From: Taudactylus pleione
Taxonomy: Eukaryota > Chordata > Amphibia > Anura > Myobatrachidae
DNA: 64,000 bases
Direction of reading: 5' to 3'
Assembly (NCBI GenBank): GCA_031769625.1
Contig: JAUIMM010000601.1
Location: 2,417,501-2,481,500, forward strand
The notes under the pieces are model-generated. The model ran no database searches. It was not told the origin of the DNA and saw only the letters and a list, made by a program, of their open reading frames with translations. Positions within the stretch are counted from its first letter, which is position 1. Each line of letters starts with the position of its first letter. A program made the translations under genes and the position numbers. Of this stretch, positions 22,621 through 34,738 are shown in pieces.

Positions 22621-24600
22621 TACACTGAACATTATTTAATTGCAAGCATGTTTTTAGTGTATTTTGTATTGTTTGATATTTTTTATTTTGTATTAAATAC
22701 TTTGGTTAAATACTGATAATACATCAGTTTGGAGATAAAAAAATGCATAAAATAATACAAAAAAAATAAATTATTTAGCCTCCAATATACTGTAATCTGC
22801 AATTTGCAACTCACTTAAAAATAACTAGAAAACACAAAATCTGAGACCATTCCTATCTTATTCTTAACTATATTGTCTTTATTCGTAAAAATAATTTTCT
22901 ATGAAATTGTACTAAACTGTATTCATATAAAATAATAGGTTTGGTTTTATACTTCTAGAAGGTTTACATTTTATGCTGCAGAGAAAATAATCTTCATGAT
23001 ATTTCTATTCATTACTAATGTGATTGTTTTTTTTCCAGAAAATAAAATTATATTTGTCTTAAATAAATTCATTATCAAACTGAGTAATCCCATCAACTTC
23101 AACAAGACATTTAATTGCTATGTTTGTCAAAATGCCAACTGTAATTAGAGTTACAGATTTCTAAAATGTTATGCTCTTTATAATCAGTAAAACATGACTC
23201 AAGAGAAGAGGCAGTTTTAATATTTACGTATTTTTCATAACTTGTATTAAAGAACATGAAGTTTTCTGCACACAAAGTAAACTCATGAATAATATTCCAC
23301 CATGGGATTATGTTAGTTGATTTAAATGCATTTTTAGTTTACATCATAAATTAAGATAGAAATTAAATAGTTTGCAAAACTATACTTTTAATAAACACTT
23401 TTCTTAAAGGTTTTTTAATAATGTTATTTTGACATGCTATAACACAGGGAGAGTTTTATCAAATCTTGGACAGAGATAAAGTGCAGCGAGATAAAGCATC
23501 AAGCAATCAGCTTCTAACTGCCCTTCACTGCCTAGGGGTTCATTGAGTCAGATGAGATCCATTCTGCACATGTGCAAAACAGATCTCCTCTTCTACAGCC
23601 AGGGCTGGGGGTGGCGCAGTTTTATGTGATGCAACCTTGCCAGCTGAAGCACAGCTGGCTCCAGTCACATCACATATGATGTAGCCAGGTGATTGGTTAA
23701 AGAAAATATCAGTTCTGCACATGAGCAGGATTGATTTCCTCTTCCTAGTCTGCCCTTGGGCACCCCAGAATGCTGTCTGAATGGCATTTTGGCATGTATG
23801 CACCAGACACAAAAGGAGAACTTCAAGTGCAAAGAGTAGAACTTAAGTAACTATGCTTAAATATTAAATGGGATGACAATTGTAAAACTGAGATGGAAAA
23901 GGTTGTAGAATTGTTAGTTTACAGAATGTTAAGTAGCAACACACAGCAATAGACAACTGATGGAAATGGGTTTTAATCAATAAATGCTTTTTTTTTAGCA
24001 AGGCAAACACCATTAAGCAAGCTCATTAAATGTGGTCCTGCATTTAGTCAATTAATAATATATTGTTTACTGTATACTATAGATAGTAGATGCAAGAGTA
24101 CAATATAAAGTATATATAAAGATAGATATCAGTTCTGGTAAAAGAAAGTATAGTATGCATTAGAATGCAAGCAATTAATTAAACATGTATACTACATTAA
24201 GGCATTAGTTAAAGTGGATGCTACAAATTAAGTGAAGTACATAGTTAGTTTATAAGGAACCCTGCCATCATGGATGATTCATGCATCAGACAATTTTGGC
24301 ATATGCTAGGAAGGGAGGAAATGGAACTCTTTAACTACGCAGAGAATAAGTAAGCAAGGCAAAGTGAGAATATACAAATATATTCCTTATCAGAATCTGA
24401 ATTTCTGCAGAGGACCCCATGTATATTTTTAGGAAGAAAATCAATCTTTATGTCTCTGTATTGATTACCATACCATTAATGTAATCCTAATGAGACATCC
24501 AATAATCCCAGAACTATTACAACTATTACATATTGGACTAAGGGGGGATTTATGCACCAGCCAATTATTCATACAAACAATAACAGAGATGGGTTTAGCG
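22621..24600. other. AT-rich non-coding DNA with a MITE end
   Basis: Mostly low-complexity AT-rich sequence. Around 23450-23530 the text resembles one end of a frog-type MITE (GAGTTTTATCAAATCTTGG, then GATAAAG repeats), but I found no matching second end. The frame at 23540-23812 has no recognisable domain. Confidence 0.4.
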
Positions 24601-25228
24601 CTAATTGATATTATGTATCTGAAAAATATGAGAATATAAAAGTATAATAGGGATATGGTAGAACCAACACAAAGATCAATAAGCCATTTTTAATATCATA
24701 TAATGTTTATATATGTATTTTGAATAAAAGTAACAATAATATAATAATGAAAATACAACAATACACCCACAAAAATATATAGTAATAGCAGCATGAATAT
24801 TAGCAGCAGCCCACTGGAATCTAACGTGCTATAATAGGAAATCCATAGAGTCCAGACCTGAACCATCATAGTCAGCTTTTGAAAAGTACAATTCTGTGTA
24901 TATAAATACAGATTTAGCATCCACAAGGGAACCTCACCACATCCAACTGAAAATTAACACCAGAGTCCGCTCTTGTGTAGATAGGTCTCCAGACCTATCA
25001 CAGAGTGCACCATCTCATGCTGATAATAACATTGGATTTGCAGTGGCAGCTAGGTGCCCCAATAATTTCATGGGTGGAAATCAAGTCAGCATGTGACGGC
25101 CCCAATTGATGGTGTACCGGTGATTTGTCCCCTTAGATTGAAGGACCTCCAATTAGTCCATGCATATATTCCACAATAAAAATGAATGATGGTAACATTC
25201 AACAGTGACTTTCCAAATGGAAGATTCA
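24601..25228. other. Non-coding, possible PLE terminal fragment
   Basis: AT-rich, with a small hairpin (AGGTCTCCAGACCT near 24984). It contains a GCGCTAATTGATATTATG stretch resembling the outer ends of PLEs here. No gene seen. It ends at the 8 bp beside the 25237 transposon. Confidence 0.35.
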
Positions 25229-25236
25229 GTGGTAAA

Positions 25237-28217
25237 TAGGGATGAGCGGGTTCAGATTTCCGAAATCCGAACACCCCCGAGCCCCCCGATCTGAGCCGGG
25301 ATTCGAGTCAGGCTCGGGTTTTCCTGCCTGACTCGGATCTGAAATCGATGCAAAACGTCATCATCCTGGATTCTATAAAAGGTCCAGCGATCGCCAACAT
25401 TTTTCATTCCGGCTGTGGAGTGTGCACATGGAGTGAGCTGCGATTTGTATCTTGGTTGCTGCTGACTGATGCTGACCATAGAGGCTGGCTGGCTACTGTT
25501 GTCCAGTGCTGTGCTGCTGTCTGTCAAGGGCTGCTGTGGAGTGTGCACAGGGCTGGGATTTGTTGGTTGCTGCTGACGCTGACCAAAAGGGCTGGCTAGC
25601 TACTGTTGACCAGTGCAGTGCTGCTGTCTGTCAAGGGTTGCTGCCTCCCCAAAAATATAAAAACACACCTGTCACTGTCATTGGTGTAGCTGCCGCTGTC
25701 ACTGTCATCAGCGTAGCTGTCGCTGTCACTGTCATTGGCGTATCTGTCGCTGTCACTGTCATTGGTGTTGCTGTCACTGTCACTGCCGTCAGCGAAGCTG
25801 TTGCTGTCACTGTTATCAGCGTAGCTGTCACTGTCATAAAAAACACCTGTCACTATGATCGGTGTAGCTGTCACTGTCATCGGCGTAACTCTCACTGTCA
25901 TAAAAAAACACCTGTCACTGTCATCGGTGTAGCTGTCACTGTAACTGTCATAAAAAACACCTGTCACTGTAATCGGTGTAGCTATCACTGTCACTGTCAT
26001 TGGTGTAGCTGTTGCTGTCACTGTTACTGCCATCAGTGTAACTGTCGCTGTCATCCGTGTATCTGTCGCTGTCACTGTCATAAAAAACACCTGTCACTGT
26101 CATCGGTGTAGCTGTTGATGTCACTGTCATAAAAAACACCTGTCACTATGATCGGTGTAGCTGTCACTGTCACTGTCATCGGCGTAACTCTCACTGTCAT
26201 AAAAAAACACCTGTCACTGTCATCGGTGTAGCTGTCGCTGTCACTGTCATAAAAAACACCTGTCACTGTAATCGGTGTAGCTATCACTGTCACTGTCATT
26301 GGTGTAGCTGTCGCTGTCACTGTTACTGCCATCAGCGTAGCTGTCACTGTCACTGTCATAAAAAACACTTGTCACTGTCATCGGTGTAGCTGTCGATGTC
26401 ACTGTCATAAAAAAAACACCTGGCACTATCATCGGTTTAGCTATCCATGTCACTGTCATCGGTGTAGCTGTCACTGTCAGCAGTGTAGCTGTCACTGTCA
26501 CTGTCATAAAAAAAAACACCTGTCACTGTCATTTGTGTATCTGTCACTGTTACTGGCATTGATATCGCTGTTACTTTAATATAAAGAAAACACCTGTCAC
26601 TGTCATAGGTGTAGCTGTCACTGTCATCAGTGTAGCTGTCACTGTCACTGTCATCGGCGTAGCTGTCACTGTAACTGTCATTGGTGTAGCTGTCACTATC
26701 ACTGTCTTAAAAAAACACCTGTCACTGTCATCGGTGTAGCTGTTACTGTCACTGTCATTGGTGTAGCTGTCACTGTCACTGCCATCAGCATAGTTGTCGC
26801 TGTCACTGTCATAAAAAACACCTGTCACTGTCATTGGTGTAGCTGTCACTGTCATTGGTGTAGCTGTCACTATCACTGTCATAAAAAAACACCTTTCACT
26901 GTCATCGGTGTAGCTGTCACTGTCATTGGTGTAGCTGTCGCTGTCACTTGCACTGCGTGGCTGTTGTTGTCACTGTCATCGGTGTAGCTGTCACTGTCAT
27001 CGGTGTAGCTGTCACTGTCACTGTCATTGGTGTAGCTGTCACTGTCACTGCCATCAGCATAGTTGTCGCTGTCACTGTCATAAAAAACACCTGTCACTGT
27101 CATTGGTGTAGCTGTCACTGTCATTGGTGTAGCTGTCACTATCACTGTCATAAAAAAACACCTTTCACTGTCATCGGTGTAGCTGTCACTGTCATTGGTG
27201 TAGCTGTCGCTGTCACTTGCACTGCGTGGCTGTTGTTGTCACTGTCATCGGTGTAGCTGTCACTGTCATTGGTGTAGCTGTCACTATCACTGTCATAAAA
27301 AAACACCTTTCACTGTCATTGGTGTAGCTGTCACTGTCATTGGTGTAGCTGTCACTGTCACTTGCACTGCGTGGCTGTTGTTGTCACTGTCATCGGTGTA
27401 GCTGTCACTGTCATTGGTGTAGCTGTCACTATCACTGTCATAAAAAAACACCTATCACTGTCATCGGTGGTGTTATGCTGCTGTCTGTCAAGGGGCTGTT
27501 TCCTCTTTCAGGGGTCCACCCCCAGTGTGAAAAAAAAAACAATTTTTTTCTTTGTGCGTGTTAGCCACACCATCAGTGAAAAAATAAAAACTATTTTTTT
27601 TTTATTATTTTGATAAATATTTTTATTGCATTTTGTAAACAACCAGCAATAAAAAGTATTTTTTTCATTGTCATCGGTTTAGCTGTCACTGTCATCGGCG
27701 TAGCTGTCGCTTTCACTATGATAAAAAAAACACCTGTCACTGTCATCGGTGTAGCTGTCGCTGTTACTGTCAGAAAAAACACCTGTCACTGTCATCGGTG
27801 CAGCTGTCACTGCCACTGTCATCGGTGTAGCTGTCACTGTCATCGGTGTAGCTGTCGCTGTCACTGTCATAAAAAAACACCTGTCACTGTCATTGGCTTG
27901 GTTCACAAAGGTGCTGTTCTGCTGTCTATCAAGGGGCTGGTGCTACTTTCTGGGGTTCACCCCCAGTGCGAAAAAAAACAAAAAAAAATTTCTTTGTGAA
28001 TGTTAGCCACACCATCAGTGAAAAAATAAAAACAATTTTTTTTTATTTTGATAAATATTTTTATTGCATTTTGTAAACAAAACCAGTAATAAAAAATCTA
28101 TTTTATAAAAAAACAAACATGAATATTGCGATTAAAACTTTTTTTTAAGTTATTGGGTTACAAAAAGTTTTTTGTTTTTTAAATCTTTAACATAGCAGAA
28201 CTGTTATCCTGAAGGTA
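25237..28217 (+). repeat. Left inverted end of the large transposon
   Basis: About 3 kb, against 1.14 kb for the right end; the excess is the tandem array at 25655-27470. Outer part: subterminal palindrome TCAGATTTCCGAAATCCGAA and two copies of a block ending GCTGCTGTCTGTCAAGGG. Inner part: a duplicated segment at about 27475-27660 and 27905-28095 (CCCCAGTG, poly-A, GTTAGCCACACCATCAGTG, AT-rich). No gene. Confidence 0.75.
25655..27470. repeat. Tandem array, 21-bp core unit
   Basis: Built from variants of GCTGTCACTGTCATCGGTGTA (21 bp), broken at intervals by ATAAAAAACACCTGTCACTGTC. Larger blocks also repeat: a variant CACTGCGTGGCTG recurs at 26951, 27220 and 27365. A detached part continues at 27665-27900. 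Because the core is a multiple of three and lacks stops, it creates a dozen Thr/Val/Asp/Ser-rich frames on both strands that are not genes. Confidence 0.92.
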
Positions 28218-28336
28218 GCTAAAACCAAAGCTACTGATGACTAGTTTATTACAATTTATGTTAAAGATGTTTTGCCAATTATTACTGCAGCTTTATTTGG
28301 AACTAAAAATTGTGCCCACCCTTGCCACATTCTACA

Positions 28337-28800
28337 TTATTGCTGACTTTTCCCAGCAAATACTACAGGCCAAACAAAATCATGTAATATGTGATAAATA
28401 TGTGATAAAAAGCCATTTTTAAAGAGTGGCAATACATGCTGGAAGGAGCTTGAGTTAACTTTATAATCTTCCATGACCGCATACAGTAAATCCTGCACAC
28501 CTAAAACCTGATAAGAAATAACTCTCGTCAGGAACATTTGGTCCTGTTTTGTACTGAAATTCAAAAGTAAATTTACTGTCGTGTAAGTTGGCAATTGAGG
28601 AAGTTTTACTTCAACCGACAGAGCATATTCTGCTTAAAGGAGAAATTCTTGATACTACTGTATTTGTCCCTATCCACAAACTTCTCACAGTATATACCAA
28701 GAAAATGCACCAATTTATTGATATTCAAAAGGGGTACCATGGGATCATGATAAAAGCTTATAGGTCACAAGTTTTTGCTGTTAATTAAAAATTACAATGC
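28337..28800 (-). pseudogene. Broken coding-like segment, unrecognised
   Basis: Two minus-strand frames join at a probable frameshift near 28625: an upstream piece with LVHFLGIYCEKFVDRDKY (about 28640-28760) and a downstream piece with LPTYTTVNLLLNF then FLTRVISYQVLGVQDLLYAV (28337-28610). Composition is protein-like, with hydrophobic helices and little low complexity, but I recognise no family. It lies just inside the left inverted end of the large transposon, a plausible place for a transposon gene. A host-derived fragment is equally possible. Confidence 0.4.
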
Positions 28801-28832
28801 GGTCTTACAGTGATAATGTTTTAACTTTAGAA

Positions 28833-29077
28833 TGTAAGCTCTCACGAGCAGGGCCCTCTTTTCTCATGTGCTTCTCCTTCCCTCACTCGTGATCGTCTAC
28901 TCCAAATTCCTCAAAAGGGCACCCAACACTTTGTTGCTGAAACCCTGCTGCTGGTTTTTTGAGTCCTATCATTGCTAATGCACTGTAAGTCACTGTTTTC
29001 TTGTTTGCTCATTTGTTTATGTACTTTGTGAGGCACTGTAGAACCTTTGTGGCACCATATAAATAAAGGATAATAAT

Positions 29078-29118
<41 letters not shown>
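28833..29118 (+). repeat. SINE/LINE 3' tail with (TAA)n
   Basis: Starts TGTAAGCTCTCACGAGCAGG and ends with GTGGCACCATATAAATAAA followed by (TAA)n at 29066-29118. This resembles the 3' tails of widespread tetrapod non-LTR elements and their SINEs, which end in a short microsatellite. The 5' part is missing, and the family is not assigned. Confidence 0.6.
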
Positions 29119-29119
<1 letters not shown>

Positions 29120-30235
29120 TGTTGGTCACTTAGGAGTGCATATGTCTCTGCAATGCAGGAGCACAGCATTATGTATGAGTACACACATCAGTGTGATTCA
29201 ATTTATGCTAAAATCTCTCCTAGGCTTAACAACTATACTTTTCTCATTGCAATAAAGCTTTGCCTGGGTATAATATCTACCATTTGGTTAACCTTTAACA
29301 ATAATTTTTCACATACTGAACTCATATTTTGTGATAATTCTTATGATTTAGTTCTAATTTTTATATTTATTGTCCATTCTGGTTTTTGTGTATATAATTA
29401 ATATAATGAAAATCTTTTAGCTATTATTAAGCCCTAAATACTTGTGTAAACAGAAAGAGAGATTCAAACTATTTTCCTCAGCCAGTATTTTTTTTAACTT
29501 ATGTATACTAAAGTAGCAAATGGGGCAAATGGTAAAAGTAAATACTTCTATTTGGAATTATGTGATGAATACCTGAATCCATTTTTAGAAAAAAAGAAAC
29601 AAAAAACACCTTAGCTGTATTTAAAAATTGTATTAATTATAATACACTGGTTACATCTGGAAATGCGACAAAAAGGACTTGGATTGGGCTTGAGCAATCA
29701 GAGCATTATTATATTAATAGCAGCACAGTTTATTTAAGTTCATAAAACTCATTCATATATGTTTGTAGACAAGATATAAATGGAAAGGGGAAGACCATCA
29801 GGTAGCCAATCAAAGATTTTAATCATTTCAGTGCTAAGAATGATCATGGCTAGTTCTCAGAACAGTGGCAGAACTGACAGAGACAATGCAGGGTGGTTGC
29901 CTCCAGGTGCTAGCACTGAAGGAGGCACCTTGATCTCCTCCATTGCCCCAGGGTCCAATTTAGGTGCCCAAGAGCCAGGTTAAGCAGCAAGACAAAAGAG
30001 TTACCCAGGAGCCCAGACTCAGGGACAGATCAGCGATAATTTGCAACTCAAAACACTGCTGCACATAACAGGAGCAAGTGCATGATCCTTACCTCCTTTT
30101 GGATCCTCCCTCTCATACATGTGATTGCAGAACCCACTTCCTCTCAGCTCTGATCTGTCTGTTGGAGGCTGGGAACAGCTCAAAGCTGACCTAGAATGGA
30201 AGTTCAGTACTTAGCAACATCAGGTGAGGGAGGGT
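29119..30235. other. AT-rich non-coding interior of the large transposon
   Basis: No ORF with recognisable domains. The frames at 29153-29401 and 29780-29983 are short and featureless. Purine-rich patches occur around 29940-30200. Confidence 0.4.
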
Positions 30236-31050
30236 TTTATTTAACTAACATACTATTATATCTAGGGGTGCTGCTGAAGTGGGTGGTATTGGTAGGGGGA
30301 AGTGAGTGTAAATCTGAATGCTTCTGAGGTTGGGGTGTTGGTAGAGGGGAGGTGTCTAAGGCTGACGCTGGTGTTGGACATAGGGGTAGGAGTGTAACTG
30401 TAGGTGCTGTTAGACTGTTAGTAGGGTGAGTAAGGCTATTTTTGGGTGCTGCTAAAGTTGGGGTTTTGCTCAAAGAGAGGGAGATTAACTGTGGTGGCTA
30501 CTGAGTTAGGGATGTTGGTAGAGGGTGTAAGTGTGTCTCTGGATGCTGCTCATGTTGGACAGAGGGGTGGAAGTATAACTCTGGGTGCTATTGGAGTGTT
30601 GGTAGGGTGGATAAGGGTTCTATAGGTACTGTTGAGTTTGGGGGTTTTGTCAGGGTGGATTGCAACTCTTGGTGCTGCTGGAGTGTTGGTAGGTTCTTGG
30701 TAGAGTGGGTAAGTGGGTTTCTGGGTGCTTCTGGTGGAAGTGTAACTTTGAGTGCAGTTGGAGTGTTAATAGGGTGTTGATAGGGTTGGTAAGGCTGTCT
30801 TTGGTTGCTGCTGTGGTTGGGGTGTTGGTCAATGTGGGAGAGGGTATCTAAGTGCTGCTGAGGTTGAGGAGTAAGTAGTTGGGAGAGTGTGCCTGTGTTG
30901 TTGAGGTTGAGGTTTTGGTATGGTGGGAGTGTTTCTCTGGGTGCTGCTAGAGTGTTGACCGTGGGTGATTGCATCTCTGCATGCTGCTGTGCTTGGGGGT
31001 GTTGATTGGGTGAAGTTAACTCTGGGTGCTGTTGATGATGAGTGTTGGGG
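30236..31050. repeat. G/T-rich minisatellite
   Basis: Irregular tandem copies of about 55 to 70 bp based on TAACTCTGGGTGCTGCTG followed by GGAGTGTTGGTAGGGTG. The same unit reappears at 35580-35765. Pro/Thr/Leu-rich frames on the minus strand (30237-30473, 30588-30974) are repeat artefacts. Confidence 0.8.
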
Positions 31051-31179
31051 TATCTGGACTATAGATAGACAGTTAAAAGGTTAACAATCTCTAGATAGAC
31101 ATCAGATGTTTGATAGGCAATAGGTTGTCAGGGACAAAAGGTCAACATTGACAAAAGGTTGACACAGTAAATCTTGACA
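31051..31179. repeat. Solo MITE end
   Basis: Contains GATAGACAGTTAAAAGG and repeated AAAAGGT(C/T)AAC(A) blocks. It resembles the reverse complement of the right end of the 35040-35575 element, and each lies beside the same minisatellite unit. Confidence 0.5.
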
Positions 31180-31985
31180 TTGTGTTATGAGCCATTGTGA
31201 CAGCTCATATATGCTGTAGGTTCCATCCAGAGCTGAAAGGGGGGTAACATGCAAAGACAGCCACTGTGAGGTTTGTTCCAGGCTGATTGCTCCCAGCTGG
31301 AAAGCCTCTCTGAACTTGCAGCACTCAGCTGCTCATAGTGGTAATTACCAGAGGCTGGTCTCATTTGCTCAAATGGGATTGGCTCTAACTTTTGTTATAA
31401 GGCAGCCATCCCATTCCTTCATTGCAAGAGATAGTTTCTTGTGGAAGTTGTGCTATCTGGTCCCTGTTCCTGTATCTGCTGTTTGGTATTCCTGGTTCCT
31501 GTCCTGGCTCTGCCTTGCATTACCTGTACCTGTTGCAAGTACTGTATACCTGGAACATTCAATGTGATGCAAATCCACTCTGCAAGCCATTTGTATTGTG
31601 TACTGTTGCAATTCCATCCTGCAATATATGTACATATATCTCACTGCTATTATACTCTGCAGATTACACTGGTCAATATTTTGCCATTCCATTCTGCATT
31701 ATATGTTATGCTACAATTCCATACTGCCACCTGCAGTTGATTCTGAGATTATTGCTATACCATCTTGCAATATATTTTTGTCAGTGATAGCCAATAATTT
31801 ATGTAGTTGTAGTTATATGCAATCATATTCTATTATCCACAGTGCATGCTTCTCTGTCGTAATTACTATCGCTGTGTGCCGACCCCCGTGTTTTGGTTTT
31901 GGATCTGGATCTCCCCTGGTTTTGTATTTGGATTGGTTGTGCTTTCCAAAAATAAATAAACAATTGACTTAAATAATCCTTTGCA
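31180..31985 (+). other. Possible decayed LTR-like region
   Basis: A promoter-like TTATAAGGCAGCCATCCCATT near 31400 is followed by a T/C-rich run with repeated CCTGTACCTGTT, and the block ends with AATAAATAAA near 31950. This layout resembles LTRs of amphibian retrotransposons, but I found no TG..CA ends or target duplication. Overlapping frames here show no domain. Confidence 0.25.
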
Positions 31986-32732
31986 AACCTTCTGTTCTGT
32001 AAAGGAATTTCCCAACCTGTACAGGGACATAAAAAAAAATAGAGTTAGTTAGTGGCGTTAAATTGCCATTGTTCCCACTGTCCACTTCTTAGATATGTGA
32101 ATATGATGTTAGAATGTAGAAGGCCAACAATTGGGAGGACCACAAATGGCTGATTCATCAACCATAGTGACTGGATTAGTGTCATAAGGAAGAGGAGGCT
32201 GCAAACTGGGTGTCATGTTATGAGTTGGCTATTTAAGGGATCAGGCTAGTTATCATTATAATTTATCAGTGGACACATTATTATTATAGTTGTTATTATT
32301 TTGGGTTGCCATCTCCTGAAGGGTGTTTACCAACATACAGAGACTACCTACCTATCAGCTCAGGCATAGACACTTCCTGAGGAACAGAGCTCTGTTCTCT
32401 GGAGGGAAGCCAAATAGGTGGGAGCCCCTGTTCCAACATATGAAGCTCTTATCTCTCAACATCATCTATTATAGATGAAAAAAATGTCATAGGGGACATC
32501 TAGCTCCTCTTTCTGTACCCTGCTCACCCTTTTTGGACAGGAAGTCCAGGATGGATGGTTTGGAAGAAGAAGGCCTAGCAACAGATGGGGATGGTCATTA
32601 TCAGGACCTGCTCTCCCCCAGTGGGTGTAGTCTGGGAGGTATTGGTTGGCATGAAGGCAGCAGAATAACAAAGATCTCCATGTTGTCTGTGCTTACTATT
32701 CCATATTTCAGTTTGCGATTCACATAGGAATA
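31986..32732. other. Non-coding interior of the large transposon
   Basis: Mixed-composition sequence with no convincing ORF or repeat. It lies directly 3' (minus strand) of the unrecognised ORF. Confidence 0.35.
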
Positions 32733-33362
32733 AAGTCAGCTACAGAACACAGTGACAGAATCACTGGATGTCTTTGTGCATTCAGGCCACATACGATCCA
32801 TGAATTCCCAGACAGATTCCGGACAGATTAATCCTTTGTTCGTAATAATCTTTGGTAATTCCTGGCAAAGGTGGGTGTAATAGCCAGACACTTTGAAGGC
32901 TGTAACTTTGAACTGCTTTATAGAAAACATGTGAATGAAACTTTTACACACTGCAGAACATGATGGAGAAATCCCTTGAAGTTCAGCACCTACAGCATCT
33001 TTTTTCATGTTCTCTGAGGCCTCTCCTGACTGTGAAGAAAGATTCTCCACACTGTAGTCTTCCATTGTGACTTTTAATGATGATTTCAATGTTGTCCACT
33101 GGCTGAGATCCATCTGATCTGAGGGTTGGGTTTTCCCCATGCAAATGAGACAGTTCACATCCAGAAAGTGACTCTTATGTTTAGCTGTCTTGTCAGTCTC
33201 TCTTTTGGCAGAATGTGCACAATCTTGGTCTTGGGGGCACCATAATAAATCAGACAGATCCTCCAGGGTAAACATCTGATCTGGTGTTGTATCTATTTCT
33301 ATCAAACCTTTGTGTGTGAGTTTAGTCACCTGCCGCTTGTGGTGGAGCTCTTTTTCTGCTTT
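32733..33362 (-). CDS. Unrecognised ORF inside the large transposon
   Basis: An uninterrupted minus-strand frame of about 208 codons, the longest in the transposon interior. No ATG occurs near its start; the frame opens after TTTAG at 33362, so it may be an internal or last exon following a splice acceptor. The N-terminal part is basic and charged (AEKELHHKRQVTKLTHKG), then TLEDLSDLLWCPQDQDC, a Cys pair NCLICMGK, a Ser/acidic linker, and a C-terminal segment with CKSFIHMF, YYTHLCQELPKI and WEFMDRMWPEC. The ten or so Cys suggest structure, but I recognise no family. It could be a transposon accessory gene or captured host exon. Lack of stops over 600 bp in AT-rich DNA argues that it was coding. 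Confidence 0.5.
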
Positions 33363-33587
33363 CTAAATGATCTCCAGACAAAACGTAAAACTTAAACCTT
33401 AAGATGAAATATTGCCTTTAATGCTCTGTTCCGCTTGTTTTAATAACACACTATAACACACTAGACTTATAATCTTTGCTTTTGTTTACGTTTTTGAATA
33501 GAACAGTTTTAGAATTTATGTTGTCTACTCTATATAGGTTTGCAAATAAATATAGGCTTTAGTTTTATTAGAGCATTTAACTTTATA

Positions 33588-34730
33588 AGCTGTTAGGATA
33601 ACATTTCTGCTATGTTTAAGATTAAAAAAAAAATTTTCTAACCCAATAACTTAGAAAAAAAGTTTTCATTACAATATTCATGCAGCCCCTTAACAGACAG
33701 GAGCACAGCACCCCTGCACAGCTACGCCGATGACAGTTGTGGCTAACATGCTCTCCAAAAAAATTCTTTATTTATTATTTTGTGCAGCAGCCCCTTGACA
33801 GACAGGAGCACAGCACCCCTGCGCACCTATGCTGATGACAGTGACAGCCAGGTGTGGCTGACAAGCACACAAAAAATATTTGACATTAAAAAGACAATTT
33901 ATTTTTATTTTTTTTCAGCTCCAGAACTTGGACCCAGAGCACAGATTGATCACTACTGGAGTCGGGCAGCAGTAGGTTGCATCTTGCATTACTGACTGGA
34001 TCTTGTGCAGTTAAACCTAACACACACACAGACAGTAAAAGATTGAAAAAAAGACAATTTATTTTTATATTTTTTATGCTCCAGAACTTGGGCCGAGAGC
34101 AGCGATTGATCACGACTGGAGCCGGGCAGCACTAGGTTGCAACTTGCATTGCTGGCTGGATCTTGTGTGGTTAAGCCTAACATGCACACACACACACAGA
34201 AAAATATTACACTAAAAGACACTTTTATTTTTATATTTATTTACAATATATATATTTTTTTATTGGGAGGGGGAGTCAAGAACTTGGGCCCAGATGGATG
34301 CAGCACTGGCCCAGATGTGTTCTGCACCAGCACAGATGGACACAGCAGAGCACTGGCCCAGAATGATCAGCACTGCAGCACCCCAGGACACAGCAGACAG
34401 CAGAGCACCAGCCCAGAATGAATCAGCACTCAGCAGCACCAGAATGGATCAGCAGTGCACCAGCCCAGGACACAGGACACAGCATAAAACACAGCACCAC
34501 TCTCCCAGCCATACACTACCCACCCTCCCTGTTCAGTCTCCACAGCCAGTGAAATGGCATCCGCCGCGTGGTCCCTATATTCTACATTGATATTAGAGAC
34601 ATAAGCTTGCAAACCACAAGATTTCTGATTCTATAGTGTTGCGGGAAACTCAGAGCCTGCTTGGATCTGACTCAAATCAGCAAAATTCGGGTGGGCTCGG
34701 TACTCTGAGTACCGAACCTGCTCATCTCTA
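33588..34730 (-). repeat. Right inverted end of the large transposon
   Basis: Mirrors the left end. It contains two copies of CAGCCCCTT(A/G)ACAGACAGG (33685 and 33788), two tandem 165-bp copies around CTCCAGAACTTGG (33918 and 34080), and a CAGCAC(AG)-rich run (34300-34480). The outermost 100 bp hold the palindrome GGTACTCTGAGTACC. No 21-bp array occurs here. Frames in this part are artefacts. Confidence 0.72.
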
Positions 34731-34738
34731 GTAATTAC

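Larger units (their letters stand above)
25237..34730. mobile_element. Large DNA transposon (~9.5 kb) with long inverted ends, hAT-like
   Basis: The left end begins TAGGGATGAGCGGGTTC and the right end finishes with its reverse complement, with few changes. Each end carries its own subterminal hairpin. The inverted homology continues inward: CTGTCTGTCAAGGGGCTG blocks, and a long AT-rich stretch including TTAAGTTATTGGGTTA (28148-28163, mirrored near 33650). Flanking 8-mers (25229-25236 GTGGTAAA and 34731-34738 GTAATTAC) match at only 4 of 8 but both fit the nTnnnnAn pattern of hAT targets. No hAT transposase is visible in the 5.4 kb interior. The unit may be non-autonomous or may have lost its transposase. 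Confidence 0.7.

Noticed and set aside
25655..27470. CRISPR-like alternation of repeats and spacers
   Set aside because: Units are directly tandem with variable linkers made of the same sequence. There are no unique spacers and no cas genes, and the context is eukaryotic.
25506..27999. About fifteen Thr/Val/Asp/Ser-rich open frames of 60 to 200 codons
   Set aside because: They arise from a 21-bp stop-free tandem repeat read in several frames on both strands, with no unique protein sequence.
31180..31985. Solo LTR of a Gypsy-type element
   Set aside because: TATA-like and polyA-like signals are suggestive, but no TG..CA termini or target duplication were found. Kept only as a low-confidence region.
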